64,000 bases of DNA from Gammaproteobacteria bacterium (GTDB lineage: Bacteria; Pseudomonadota; Gammaproteobacteria; Pseudomonadales; Pseudohongiellaceae), in assembly GCA_030654835.1 (NCBI GenBank), contig JAURWS010000040.1, positions 18,504 to 82,503 on the forward strand, in the 5' to 3' direction. Positions within the stretch are counted from its first letter, which is position 1. Every line of letters starts with the position of its first letter. This document shows positions 55,831 through 63,755 of the stretch, one piece after another. The notes below the pieces were generated by a model. That model made no database searches. It saw only the letters and a program-made list of their open reading frames with translations, and was not told the origin of the DNA. The position numbers and the translations under genes were made by a program.

Positions 55831-56451
55831 ATGGCACGATCCAAGAGCAGTAACCGCTGGCTGGAAGAACACGTCAACGACCCCTATGTCAAAAGGGCGC
55901 AGGTCGACGGCTATCGCTCGCGCGCCACCTACAAGCTGATCGAACTGCTCGACAAGGACAAGCTCATCCGCCCGGGCATGCTGGTACTCGACCTCGGCTC
56001 CACGCCCGGCGGCTGGTCGCAGATTCTCGCACCCATGGTCGGGAACAAAGGCAAGGTGATCGCCTCCGACATCCTGCCCATGGACGCGATAGCGGACGTG
56101 GAATTCATTCTCGGCGACTTCACCGAGGAAGAAGTGTTCAATCAGATCATGGCGGCACTTGGCGACGCGAAGGCCGATCTGGTGGTGTCAGACATGGCGC
56201 CCAACATCAGCGGCGTCGATGCTGCCGATCAGGCTGCGTCAATGTATCTCGTCGAACTCGCGCTGGACATGGCCCGGCAGGTTCTTAAACCGAACGGAAA
56301 TTTCCTGACCAAGGTCTTCCACGGTGAAGGCTACGATGATTTTCTCAAGGATCTGCGCACCAGCTTCGACAAGGTCGTCGTGCGCAAGCCGGATGCCTCG
56401 CGCGCGCGCTCACGGGAAGTTTACGTTGTGGGCAAAGGCTTCAAAGCCTGA
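55831..56451 (+). CDS. rlmE: 23S rRNA 2'-O-ribose U2552 methyltransferase
   Basis: A 206-residue FtsJ-fold enzyme. The SAM motif is [15 protein letters not shown]; the catalytic K-D-K set fits K35 (RATYKL), D121 (VVSDMAP) and K161 ([10 protein letters not shown]), with D85 in LPMD completing the tetrad. Length equals E. coli RlmE (209). It is a lone gene here, without ftsH, which follows it in many relatives. Confidence 0.96.
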   Translation: MARSKSSNRWLEEHVNDPYVKRAQVDGYRSRATYKLIELLDKDKLIRPGMLVLDLGSTPGGWSQILAPMVGNKGKVIASDILPMDAIADVEFILGDFTEEEVFNQIMAALGDAKADLVVSDMAPNISGVDAADQAASMYLVELALDMARQVLKPNGNFLTKVFHGEGYDDFLKDLRTSFDKVVVRKPDASRARSREVYVVGKGFKA

Positions 56452-56549
56452 GTACGGCCGCACGGTACGCCAGCGCACAGTTCCGGTGAACATCCCTCGG
56501 CCACACTTGTGGGGCTGGTTACATCAACATCCACGAGGAGATCAGAATC

Positions 56550-56690
56550 ATGTCACGAGAAAAGAACGATCACTATGTCTGTGAATCATGCAAGGCCGAA
56601 CTGGTCTATGTGAAGGGTTGCCCGTGTCCGGAGAAGATGCAGCATTCGGAAATCTGTTGCGGCAAGCAGATGAAAAAGGTCGCCAAGTAG
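56550..56690 (+). CDS. Small desulforedoxin-like Cys-rich protein, 46 residues
   Basis: A short gene reading MSREKNDHYVCESCKAEL, then VYVKGCPCPEKM and QHSEICCGKQMKKVAK, total 46 residues, stop TAG. A strong site (GAGGAG then ATCAGAATC) precedes the ATG. The pattern Y.CE.C ... CCG..M matches desulforedoxin and the N-terminal domain of desulfoferrodoxin, where CxxC plus CC bind one iron. C11, C14, C36 and C37 fit; C24 and C26 are extra. It could be a rubredoxin-like or zinc-ribbon protein. It lies 98 bp after rlmE and before a convergent gene. Family assignment is inferred. Confidence 0.75.
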   Translation: MSREKNDHYVCESCKAELVYVKGCPCPEKMQHSEICCGKQMKKVAK

Positions 56691-56751
56691 TCGAGCGACT
56701 GATGCGTGGCACCTCCATGATTCGGGTGCTACGCCCGCGCTCTCTGCAACA

Positions 56752-57372
56752 TCAATCCAGCATGATCCGCAGTTTATTCGAGAACTCCTCCCGCCCCAGC
56801 TCCCCCGCAAAGAAGCTGTTGAACGACAGACTCACCCGCTCGATGTTTTGCGTCACCTGCTGGACGCCGTGCTTCACGTTCGAGGGGAACAGCACGATGT
56901 CACCGACTGAAGTCTGCACGAAATAGCGATAGGCGTTGTAGTAGGAATCTTCCTTGCGCAGCAGTTCGTACCACTGATTGTCTTCATTGCGATAGAAGTT
57001 GATGCCATCGTGTGGCGCCAGATTGATGTAGAGCGCCCCACTGACGATGCTGTTGGGATGCGTGTGCGCATGATGCGACTGCCCTTTGACCGAAGAGGTC
57101 AGCCACGATTGCGTGATCTTCAGCTGCACGTCGTTTGACGTGTTGAACACTATCTTGAAGAAGTTATCGAGATTTTCCTGCAGCACCCCGCGAATGTCAC
57201 GCATGATCTCTGCACCGAGAATATTCTTGTTCTTGGACGAGGAGTTTGAAATCGACAGCACCGGATCACGCAGCTCACGCTGAAAGAAACGGATTTCCTC
57301 CTCGGTAAAGCTGCGTTTGAGCGCTGAGCGGTACAGGGGTACCGCAAACATGTTCATCATCTGGTGGTTCAT
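56752..57372 (-). CDS. Putative 2-oxoglutarate/Fe(II) oxygenase (TIGR02466-like)
   Basis: A 206-residue protein with HHAHTHPNSIVSGALYINLAP, a double-stranded beta-helix start with candidate metal His, and VLFPSNVKHGVQQVTQNIERVSLSFNSFF, with the distal His and Arg for iron and 2-oxoglutarate. This matches a family of putative 2OG oxygenases. Substrate is not known. The stop of the large EF-hand gene lies three bases upstream, so they share an operon. Confidence 0.82.
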   Translation of the reverse strand: MNHQMMNMFAVPLYRSALKRSFTEEEIRFFQRELRDPVLSISNSSSKNKNILGAEIMRDIRGVLQENLDNFFKIVFNTSNDVQLKITQSWLTSSVKGQSHHAHTHPNSIVSGALYINLAPHDGINFYRNEDNQWYELLRKEDSYYNAYRYFVQTSVGDIVLFPSNVKHGVQQVTQNIERVSLSFNSFFAGELGREEFSNKLRIMLD

Positions 57373-57375
57373 GTC

Positions 57376-59523
57376 CTACCCCAACAACCCCATAAACAAC
57401 CCTCGATACCACAGCACCGCTGTCACGACGATGACAACCCCAACGAACACCCAGGTTTTCCAAGGCCGTTTCTCATCCGCGAATGGATCGACCAGTGAGC
57501 GCGTCGAACCTGGCGGTAACGTTGCCAGCCCGGTGAGCGAGGCGCCGAACGGCACGTTGATGCGCGCGCGGGTGTTCACTGCCCAGCCGTTGGCGTCCAG
57601 CAGCGGGCCGAGGTTGCGTCGCCGCAGGGTCAGGAAGGCCATGATGATCGACGGCCCCGAGATCAGCACCAGCACGCCAATCAACACCAGAGGAATCTGC
57701 CACAAACTCAGCGCGAAGAGTCCTGATACCACAGCCGCCAACATCGTGCCGATAGCACCCACGGCGAGTCCCATAGCGGCGAAAATACCGGCAAACTTGG
57801 CGATGTCGAAGGCAGGTGGCGCTGCTGGCGTTGCCGCTGGGGCGACGGCCACGGCACCAACACCTGCCGTGGTTTTGGTTTCAATGTCCTTGTCCCGGGA
57901 TGCGGCGAACTTGTGCAGCTGGCTCTCGATGAACGCGGCCACGCGATTGTAAGGCGCCCAGAAAGCCTGTCGCAGACTGACAGGCTGCTCTACCACTTTG
58001 GTGATGGTGGCGCGCCAGTCTCTGCCCTTGCGGTCGTAAAAAATGCCGTTGCGACCCGGCACCATCAGCTCATCGACGTGACCCCCGGTCAGGGCCGCGA
58101 CGATCATCATCGGCGCCTCGCCCTTGCGCTCGCAGTTGCAATACACGAGATAACAGCCACTGAAGGGCGCCATGGTGGCATGACGCCCCATGTCGTTGAC
58201 GCGCATCACCAGCTCGCAGCTGCGCTGATCCAGATACAGCGTGCCAGCCTGGAAGATCGCCTTGTTCTTGCCCCGGTAGAAATCGCTGAGAGAAACGAAG
58301 TTGTGCAGCAGCGTCACCAGATCGCGCTGATAACGTACGAGCTTCTCGACGGCGTCGATGGTCGACGCAAATACTTTGGCAGCTAGATCCTCGGTGATCA
58401 GTGCCGTCACCTGTGCGACACCATCGCCAGCGACCACAGCCTGCAGGCGCTCGATGCCGAGTTTGTGAACTGCCGTGTCCGGTTTGGCAGCCTGCCAGGC
58501 GCGCCAACCGGCCAGCTGCTGAGACACGCTCATCCAGTCGTCGACAGAAAGTGTGTCACGTGCGCCCAGCAGCGGCTCGATCACCGCAGAGCGCAGTGCT
58601 TGAATGGCGCCAGCCCACGCGGGATTGATTCCGTCTGTCAGCGGCAGTGGCTTGCTCGCCACGATGGAGGCCAGGGGCAATGCCGCGACGTCGGCGTCAC
58701 CGGTAGCAATCGTGCGATTGCCGAGCGCCCCATAGACTAGCGGTGCGGGATTGAGCGATTCACTGGCGCGCGTGTCGAATGCCGCCAACTGGCAACGCAT
58801 GAAATAGTCGTCCACCTTGGCACGCACATTCTCGAAGGCCAGCGCCGCAGCGGCGGTATTGCTTCCTAGTGGAGACAGTAGTTTGTTGTCGGTTGCGCCT
58901 TCGGCGTGCCAGGCGAGCACGCTCTGCGCCTGTGCGAAGAATGCGGCCAGCGTCTCGGCATTCACCCCCGGCGTGCCACTGCGATCGGCGACGCCACCCT
59001 GAGTGTCGACGATCTCGGCAATCAGCTGGCGCACAGACTCATCGGTGCTCAGCTCCGGCGCAACGACGCCATCACCGTTGAATTGGTTGGGAGAGAACAG
59101 GCGGGTCAGGTCGGAGAGATCGGCCACCACCAGCGCGGCGTCGGCGGGCTTGCCCATGTACAGAAGCACCCGCAGCGCGGCTTCCTTGATGCCTGCGCCC
59201 TCGGCGTCGTGATCCGCAATCGCCGCCGCCGGCAACCCTTCGGCGCGGAACAGGATGTCCGGGTCGACCAGACGCTCGCAGCTCCACTGCACGGCATCCA
59301 ATATCTCGGGGACCCTGATCTGGCCATCCGCGTCCTTGTCGAGCAGCGCCGCGGTGCGCGCATCAAACTCCAGCCCCGTGGTCGGGCAATTGAGCACTGT
59401 CCACAGCTTGGGATCGAGGCGACCGAGGTTGCGCAGATCTTCGGCATTGTCGAGGGTGACCTGATCGAAGCCTCCAGACCGGAAGAAACGCCAGCGGTAA
59501 TTGTTATTTTCCTTCTTGATCAC
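57376..59523 (-). CDS. Large membrane protein with EF-hand calcium loop
   Basis: A 715-residue protein with a canonical EF-hand loop at 62-73 (DKDADGQIRVPE, all Ca ligands in place), and a degenerate loop (NGDGVV) around 148-158. The middle is helical, and the C-terminal part has a Ala/Pro linker (VAVAPAATPAAPPAF) and two or three membrane helices (GIFAAMGLAVGAIGTMLAAVVSGLFAL, PLVLIGVLVLISGPSIIMAF, and WVFVGVVIVVTAVLWYRG). GGAGG nine bases before a GTG at 59523 supports that start over ATG 59562. I do not know a function; calcium-controlled membrane protein is inference. Confidence 0.8.
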   Translation of the reverse strand: MIKKENNNYRWRFFRSGGFDQVTLDNAEDLRNLGRLDPKLWTVLNCPTTGLEFDARTAALLDKDADGQIRVPEILDAVQWSCERLVDPDILFRAEGLPAAAIADHDAEGAGIKEAALRVLLYMGKPADAALVVADLSDLTRLFSPNQFNGDGVVAPELSTDESVRQLIAEIVDTQGGVADRSGTPGVNAETLAAFFAQAQSVLAWHAEGATDNKLLSPLGSNTAAAALAFENVRAKVDDYFMRCQLAAFDTRASESLNPAPLVYGALGNRTIATGDADVAALPLASIVASKPLPLTDGINPAWAGAIQALRSAVIEPLLGARDTLSVDDWMSVSQQLAGWRAWQAAKPDTAVHKLGIERLQAVVAGDGVAQVTALITEDLAAKVFASTIDAVEKLVRYQRDLVTLLHNFVSLSDFYRGKNKAIFQAGTLYLDQRSCELVMRVNDMGRHATMAPFSGCYLVYCNCERKGEAPMMIVAALTGGHVDELMVPGRNGIFYDRKGRDWRATITKVVEQPVSLRQAFWAPYNRVAAFIESQLHKFAASRDKDIETKTTAGVGAVAVAPAATPAAPPAFDIAKFAGIFAAMGLAVGAIGTMLAAVVSGLFALSLWQIPLVLIGVLVLISGPSIIMAFLTLRRRNLGPLLDANGWAVNTRARINVPFGASLTGLATLPPGSTRSLVDPFADEKRPWKTWVFVGVVIVVTAVLWYRGLFMGLLG

Positions 59524-59672
59524 GGCGCGCAGCCTCCGGCCTGTTGATATGCCATCGATCATAGTTCATGACGCGGGAGTCACCAAGTGCGCCATTGCAA
59601 CGTCGCTGCAGTTGACACGCCCCAGTCGCCCCTTTATATTCCTAATTAGCTATATACAAAAAGGGCTATGCA

Positions 59673-60059
59673 ATGAACCCCGATGAACTCAATCGCGCTT
59701 TCGCGGCGCTTGCCGACCCCACGCGGCGCGCCATCCTCGCGCGGCTGGCATCTGGAGAGGCGACGGTCAATCAACTGGCCGAGCCCTTCGACATGACACA
59801 GCCGTCGATTTCCAAGCACCTGAAAGTGCTGGAGCAGGCGGGTCTCATTTCCCGGGGGCGAGCGGCGCAGACCAGACCGTGCCGCCTCGAACCTGCGCCA
59901 TTGCAGGAGATCGCGCAGTGGGTCGGCATGTATACCTCGCTGTGGGAGGCGAGCTTCGACCGCCTGGATGCGTTTCTTCAGGCGCCGCAACCAGATCAAC
60001 CAGACCAACCCAATCCAGCCGCTCGCGCGCCAGGACATCATCATGACCAGCAACAATGA
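59673..60059 (+). CDS. ArsR-family transcriptional regulator
   Basis: A 128-residue winged helix repressor. FAALADPTRRAILARLASGEATVNQLAEPFDMTQPSISKHLKVLEQAGLISR is the ArsR HTH. The usual Cys metal site (ELCVCDL) is absent, so the sensor ligand is something else. The tail is Pro/Gln/His-rich. The downstream AHSA1 gene overlaps it by 17 bp, a common ArsR-AHSA1 pairing in which the SRPBCC protein is controlled by the regulator. Confidence 0.9.
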   Translation: MNPDELNRAFAALADPTRRAILARLASGEATVNQLAEPFDMTQPSISKHLKVLEQAGLISRGRAAQTRPCRLEPAPLQEIAQWVGMYTSLWEASFDRLDAFLQAPQPDQPDQPNPAARAPGHHHDQQQ

Positions 60060-60546
60060 CACAACCGTATTCGAGATAGTCCGCTTTATCCGCCAACCCC
60101 TCGCCAGAGTGTGGAAGGCGTGGACCGAAGCCGAGCAGCTGCAACACTGGTGGGGGCCGAAGGGCTGCACATTGGAGGTCGGCCGCTTTGAGTTCCGGCC
60201 CGGTGGCTTCTGTCACTACGCGATGAAATTCCCAGAGGCGCCGGTGATGTGGGGCAGATTCAATTACCGTGAGATCGAAGCTCCTCGGCGCCTGGTGTGG
60301 CTGAACTCTTTCGCCAATGAGAATTGCGGAATTGCACGTGCACCTTTCAGCGACTACTGCCCGCTGGAAATTTTGAATAGCGTGACCTTCAGTGAGCAGG
60401 ACGGCGTCACCACCATCACGCTGCGTGCGGAGCCGTTCGGCGCTGTGGAAGAGGAGCGGGTTTTCTTCGAAGAGTTGCGTCCCTCAATGGAACAGGGCTT
60501 TGGCGGAACTTTCAGTCAACTGGCGGAGTATCTGGCCCGGGAATGA
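60043..60546 (+). CDS. SRPBCC/AHSA1 domain protein
   Basis: A 167-residue START-like ligand-binding protein of the Aha1-like group: IVRFIRQPLARVWKAWTEAEQLQHWWGPKG is the family start, and GTFSQLAEYLA the C-terminal helix. The ATG at 60043 has AGGA eight bases upstream; overlap with the ArsR gene gives a two-gene operon. It may bind a hydrophobic ligand; function not known. A REP palindrome follows the stop. Confidence 0.9.
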   Translation: MTSNNDTTVFEIVRFIRQPLARVWKAWTEAEQLQHWWGPKGCTLEVGRFEFRPGGFCHYAMKFPEAPVMWGRFNYREIEAPRRLVWLNSFANENCGIARAPFSDYCPLEILNSVTFSEQDGVTTITLRAEPFGAVEEERVFFEELRPSMEQGFGGTFSQLAEYLARE

Positions 60547-60549
60547 GCT

Positions 60550-60616
60550 GTGGGAGCGAGCCCGCCCGCGATGTTTTTTTTCGATATAAATCAATCGCGG
60601 GCGGGCCCGCTCCCAC
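60550..60616. repeat. REP-type palindrome 3 (23-bp arms, one mismatch)
   Basis: Arms 60550-60572 and 60594-60616 match at 22 of 23 positions, loop 21 bases including a T-run (TTTTTTTT at about 60574). Internal hairpin GCGAGC-CC-GCCCGC. It directly follows the AHSA1 stop and, given the T-run, could terminate that operon. Confidence 0.8.
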
Positions 60617-60675
60617 CTCCCGGCTGAGTCTATGTTCCAAGGCGAAAAAGGGAGCTCGGATGAACTTTCAATTCT

Positions 60676-60969
60676 TCAAAACCGCGTGTCATTTTCACAG
60701 GCATCGCCGTCGCTATCGCCATCCATTCTGGTATTCGGGCAATTCCGCACGAAAAATTGCGCCTCTTCTTTGGACGTCATCTGACCACAGGTCTCGCGCC
60801 CGTCGCAGCGAAATTGCTGCGCGGAGCGAATGGCTGGCTCGGGTAGTTCAATGATGGGCGCAACACTCGGCACGAACGGCGTGGTTCGCTCAGCTGGCAA
60901 TTCCGCTGATTTCCCCAGATATATTTGCAGCGCAACGAACGCGATGATGGCAAGTCCTAATGCTCTCAT
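60676..60969 (-). CDS. Exported protein with excalibur calcium-binding domain
   Basis: A 97-residue protein with an N-terminal membrane anchor (ALGLAIIAFVALQIYL) and a C-terminal excalibur domain: CGQMTSKEEAQFFVRNCPNT then MDGDSDGDACEN, the D.D.DG-type Ca loop with flanking Cys. Excalibur domains occur in surface-associated proteins. The ATG at 60969 has GGAGG seven bases upstream. Partner unknown. Confidence 0.88.
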   Translation of the reverse strand: MRALGLAIIAFVALQIYLGKSAELPAERTTPFVPSVAPIIELPEPAIRSAQQFRCDGRETCGQMTSKEEAQFFVRNCPNTRMDGDSDGDACENDTRF

Positions 60970-61103
60970 TGACAGCCCTCCAGGCAAAGATTGCCAACCT
61001 TCCTCTATGTCTATCTGCGAGATGTTGAGGACAGCCTACGTCAATCTGGCGAGCCAATCCGTGCCGACCATCACATCGCGGACAGCGAGTAACGTCAGCC
61101 CGT

Positions 61104-61520
61104 TTAGTCCGTCCACTGCGGATTCCAGACCACTTCCCACAAGTGACCGTCCGGGTCCTGGAAGTAACCGGAGTAGCCACCCCAGAAAGTGTCATGCCCT
61201 GATTTGACAAGAGTGGCACCGGCCGCCTTCGCACTCGTTATGACATCGTCGACCTCAGCTTTGGACGCGACATTGTGCCCCAGCGTTATTTCTGTGACGC
61301 ACGGCGACGTCAAAAGCAGCCCCGAGTCATGGGCGATGCTCTTGCGCGGCCAAAGCGCCAGACGCAATCCGGGCTGCAATTGAATAAACACGACGGCGCC
61401 ATATTCAAACTCCTGGCCGACAATGCCTTCTGTCAGAAAGCCAAGGCCGTCACGATAAAAGCGCAGGGATTTTTCGAGATCGGTGACGCCGAGGGTGATG
61501 ACGGTGATGCGAGGGTTCAT
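61104..61520 (-). CDS. VOC family (glyoxalase-fold) protein
   Basis: A 138-residue vicinal oxygen chelate protein. ITLGVTDLEKSLRFYRDGLGFL is the N-terminal half-fold and YSGYFQDPDGHLWEVVWNP the C-terminal half, with typical DPDGH and E metal-ligand positions. VOC members include dioxygenases and resistance proteins; the substrate is not known. Follows the Ddl-like gene on the same strand, 7 bp apart. Confidence 0.88.
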   Translation of the reverse strand: MNPRITVITLGVTDLEKSLRFYRDGLGFLTEGIVGQEFEYGAVVFIQLQPGLRLALWPRKSIAHDSGLLLTSPCVTEITLGHNVASKAEVDDVITSAKAAGATLVKSGHDTFWGGYSGYFQDPDGHLWEVVWNPQWTD

Positions 61521-61527
61521 GTGTGGG

Positions 61528-62544
61528 TCAGGCTCCTTTGCGGTTAGATTTTGTAATTGCTAATCGGCAAATACGCTCGCACAGCTCAGGAAAGCTAATC
61601 CCTGCTGCTTTTGCCGACTGCGGCAACAGACTCGTCGGCGTGAGACCCGGAACGCTATTCGCTTCCAAGCACCAGACTCGGCCCTCCGCATCCATTCTGA
61701 AATCTACCCGCGAATATCCGCTCAGTTTCAACGCCTTGTGAACCCGAACCCCCAACTCCTGAATCTCCTGCGTCAGGGAAAACGGAATTTCTGCAGGAAA
61801 AAATTCCCGAGCACCGTCACGCTGATATTTACTGGCGTAATCAAAGATTTCTGTCGGCGCCACTATTTCACCTACTGCGAGTGGTTCACCATCCAAGATC
61901 CCAACCGTGAACTCTCGACCTGAAACATAGGCTTCCAGCATGACTTCGTGATCGAATTCACCCGCCTTAGCAATCGCGGCGTGAAGATCAGATTCGTCGC
62001 GAACCAGCGACAATCCAATTGTGGAACCTTGAGCATTCGGCTTCACTATCACGGGAAATCCGAGTCTATTTTCTACTCCTTCATCATTGGGATTACACAT
62101 CTGCCACGGTGGCGTAGGGACACCGGCCACTAACATGAGACGCTTGGACACATCCTTATCCATCGCGATAGCACTTCCAACGTGACCCGACCCGGTGAAG
62201 GGAATTTGGGACGCTTCCAACAAGGCCTGAAGCGTCCCGTCCTCCCCCGAGCCGCCGTGAAGTGCAATGAAGACCACATCGACGTTCCGTAGTTCCGGCG
62301 CATTTGCTATAGCCACAGGATGATGGGTGCGGGCTTCCTCAAGTGCGGCCGAGTCCGGCAGTTTCTTAACCACTTCGAATCCTTCCAATGCACTCTCCTC
62401 TTCTGACGAAAGAGCACCCTTGGCTGTATCGATGGCAATCACATCATGACCGCCCGCGAGCAAGCCCGCGATGACCTCAAGACCACTGGCGATGGATACG
62501 TTTCTCTCTTCGCTGGCTCCTCCAAAAATAACTGCAATCTTCAT
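61528..62544 (-). CDS. D-alanine-D-alanine ligase family protein
   Basis: A 338-residue ATP-grasp ligase. MKIAVIFGGASEERNVSIASG, the HGGSGEDGTLQALLEASQIPFTGSG block, VGSAIAMDKDVSK, FPVIVKPNAQGSTIG and WCLEANSVPGLTPTSLLPQSA show the Ddl family. It is not in a cell-wall cluster, so it may be a second Ddl or a dipeptide or peptide-antibiotic ligase. Base use is more AT-rich than in the left part of the window. The VOC gene follows 7 bp on. Confidence 0.87.
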   Translation of the reverse strand: MKIAVIFGGASEERNVSIASGLEVIAGLLAGGHDVIAIDTAKGALSSEEESALEGFEVVKKLPDSAALEEARTHHPVAIANAPELRNVDVVFIALHGGSGEDGTLQALLEASQIPFTGSGHVGSAIAMDKDVSKRLMLVAGVPTPPWQMCNPNDEGVENRLGFPVIVKPNAQGSTIGLSLVRDESDLHAAIAKAGEFDHEVMLEAYVSGREFTVGILDGEPLAVGEIVAPTEIFDYASKYQRDGAREFFPAEIPFSLTQEIQELGVRVHKALKLSGYSRVDFRMDAEGRVWCLEANSVPGLTPTSLLPQSAKAAGISFPELCERICRLAITKSNRKGA

Positions 62545-62665
62545 AGTCTTACCACTGAACACTCATCAGAGTTATTTTAATAATCACGTTTCCCAAGCTT
62601 GATTACCGCTGAACTATCATCTTTTGAAAATATACGGATATTCATCGATACGAATGCCTCACGCC

Positions 62666-63376
62666 TCAAAAACCGGCATGCGTTAGCGCATCCGGAGCCG
62701 AATGCGGGTAGTTGTTTGATTTGTCAGCTTGCTGATTTCCCCACTTAAACTCACCTAAAGAGGAGAGAATTGTATGCCCCATGGATTTTAATTCCTTTGA
62801 TGGTTCAACTAGATCTGGAACCTGTACCACATAGATTCCGGCGGCAAGTGCTGCGCGAACGCCATTCTCGGAGTCTTCGAATGCAACGCAGTTCGAGGGC
62901 GCAACATTCAGCTCGGCAGCAGCCTTTAAATATATCTCTGGATCAGGCTTTCCATTTGCAACCTGGTCGCCCCCGATAATGAAATCAAAGTAATCATATA
63001 ACTTGGAGTTCCTCAACTTGATCTGAGCATGTTCATATGCCGTGGATGTAGCAAGAGCGATGGGGGTGCCAGACTCGACGATATCCCTTAACAGTTCTAA
63101 TGCTCCTGCCTTTATAGGGATTGGATTTTCCAAGATCTTTTCCAAGTACCGTTCACTCCAGAGAGCGCTAATTTCTTCGTAAGGGAAATCTTTACCGTGA
63201 CCTTCAATTAAGATGGATTTACCCCTTGCGTGGTTAGTGCCTATACAAGCCAAATAGATGTTTGGGTCGACGGCATAACCAATTAGTCGGCCGGCCTCCA
63301 TGAAGCAGTGCATACAAATGCGCTCTGTATCGAGTAGCAAACCATCCATGTCAAATATTGCCGCCTTGAAGATCAT
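62666..63376 (-). CDS. HAD-superfamily phosphatase, beta-PGM-like
   Basis: A 236-residue HAD hydrolase (subfamily IA). DMDGLLLDTE holds the nucleophile Asp, LATSTAY the motif II Thr/Ser, KPDPEIYLKAAAELN the Lys and VAFEDSENGVRAALAAG the two final acidic residues. The cap is alpha-helical, as in beta-phosphoglucomutase and 2-deoxyglucose-6-phosphatase. Substrate not known. DNA is visibly AT-richer than most of the window, which suggests acquisition. Confidence 0.88.
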   Translation of the reverse strand: MIFKAAIFDMDGLLLDTERICMHCFMEAGRLIGYAVDPNIYLACIGTNHARGKSILIEGHGKDFPYEEISALWSERYLEKILENPIPIKAGALELLRDIVESGTPIALATSTAYEHAQIKLRNSKLYDYFDFIIGGDQVANGKPDPEIYLKAAAELNVAPSNCVAFEDSENGVRAALAAGIYVVQVPDLVEPSKELKSMGHTILSSLGEFKWGNQQADKSNNYPHSAPDALTHAGF

Positions 63377-63755
63377 TAATGAGAACCTTGATGAGCGAAC
63401 GCCACAATGGATTTGTAATCGTCAGGCTGCGTCACCTGCTTCTCACACCGAATGAGCGGAATATACCAACATCCGTCAATATCGTGAACAAGACAGTTTG
63501 TTCAGTACCGTGCACCCCTTACATGGGTGCCGGGGTTCATGTGGGCGCTTACAATTCCTGCGTTGCAGCACATCCTTTTTCAAGGGGAGTTCTCCAGCCG
63601 CAATTTCTTGAATGCCCAGTGCTGGGTTAATGTTTATTCGTGAAAATATAGGTGCATATTTGGCAGCGAAATCATGGAGATAGGGCTATAATATGTACAT
63701 ATAAACAGTGGTTTAAAGCCATCCGTTTGCGGCCTTTCCAAGGAGGAATCGTCTC
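63377..63755. other. Gene-free 379-bp gap, AT-rich
   Basis: Nothing convincing is coded here. A short frame at 63379-63630 has no ribosome site or recognisable similarity. TATAAT at 63687-63692 is a possible -10 for the next gene but no well-spaced -35 is visible. Confidence 0.5.

Noticed and set aside
54119..55939. Antisense frame of about 600 codons over the FAD oxidoreductase gene
   Set aside because: A by-product of GC-rich codon use in the real gene; no start signal or domain.
63379..63630. 83-codon plus-strand frame before the DUF222 gene
   Set aside because: No ribosome site, no similarity and unusual composition.
63660..63692. Sigma-70 promoter before the DUF222 gene (TTGGCA with TATAAT)
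   Set aside because: Spacing is about 21 bases, too long for a normal promoter.
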